Source: Bacteroidales bacterium UBA3742
GTDB taxonomy: Bacteria > Bacteroidota > Bacteroidia > Bacteroidales > Paludibacteraceae
NCBI GenBank assembly: GCA_002371785.1
Contig: DFGU01000045.1
Location: forward strand, 11,021 to 16,060
Reading direction: 5' to 3'
Length of the DNA stretch: 5,040 nucleotides
In this document: positions 5,024-5,040 of the stretch, one piece after another
Layout: each line of letters starts with the position of its first letter
Numbering within the stretch: position 1 is the stretch's first letter
The notes under the pieces: model-generated
Databases searched by the model: none
The model's input: only the letters and a program-made list of their open reading frames with translations
Told to the model about the DNA's origin: nothing
Position numbers and translations under genes: made by a program

Positions 5024-5040
5024 ACAACGAAGAGTTTGAT
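5024..5040 (+). rRNA. rrs: 16S ribosomal RNA, 5' end only
   Basis: The last 17 bases end in GAAGAGTTTGAT, the nearly universal bacterial 16S 5' segment (the 27F primer site AGAGTTTGAT). Aligned to the E. coli mature end AAATTGAAGAGTTTGAT, the mature 5' end falls near 5024. The preceding TTTACAACGAAGAG context is typical of Bacteroidales. The rest of the gene lies beyond the window. Tandem promoters upstream support an rRNA operon rather than a fragment. Confidence 0.93.

Overview
The window looks like a chromosomal segment of a member of the Bacteroidota, most likely the order Bacteroidales. Four things support this. Two promoters match the Bacteroidota form TTTG - about 20 nt - TANNTTTG. None of the annotated genes has a Shine-Dalgarno sequence. 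One gene belongs to the GSCFA family, which I know mainly from Bacteroidota, and an FtsX-type permease resembles Bacteroidales proteins. The last 17 bases look like the 5' end of a Bacteroidales 16S rRNA gene. Coding DNA is moderately GC-rich by eye, and the intergenic DNA is strongly AT-rich. A species cannot be named from this.

Positions 1-4505 hold a tightly packed, all-plus-strand cluster: prfA (release factor 1, lacking its first few codons at the window edge), rsmE (16S rRNA m3U1498 methyltransferase), a PAP2-family membrane phosphatase, a LolC/LolE-type ABC permease and a GSCFA-family protein. The junctions are a 1-bp overlap, an 8-bp overlap, a 56-bp overlap and a 1-bp gap. This suggests one transcript with translational coupling. 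The promoter must lie upstream of the window. The first two genes serve translation. The next two, and perhaps the last, look like cell-envelope functions, so the operon seems to group housekeeping genes rather than form one pathway.

Positions 4506-5023 are non-coding and unusually structured. A tandem array of a 7-bp repeat (4525-4580) is followed by an AT-rich stretch and a 21-bp alternating purine-pyrimidine tract (4593-4613). Next come two near-identical 64-bp modules 146 bp apart, each carrying a complete promoter preceded by spaced A-tracts. They are best read as tandem rRNA promoters P1 and P2. The transcribed leader contains several hairpins, including a perfect stem with a GCAA tetraloop. 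The 16S rRNA gene begins at about 5024 and runs off the window. No convincing terminator separates the protein operon from the rRNA promoters.

I see no clearly new biological system. The points most worth a second look are the duplicated promoter module, the heptamer array next to it, two tiny overlapping reading frames in the rRNA leader, the long PAP2/permease overlap and a terminator-like hairpin inside the permease gene.
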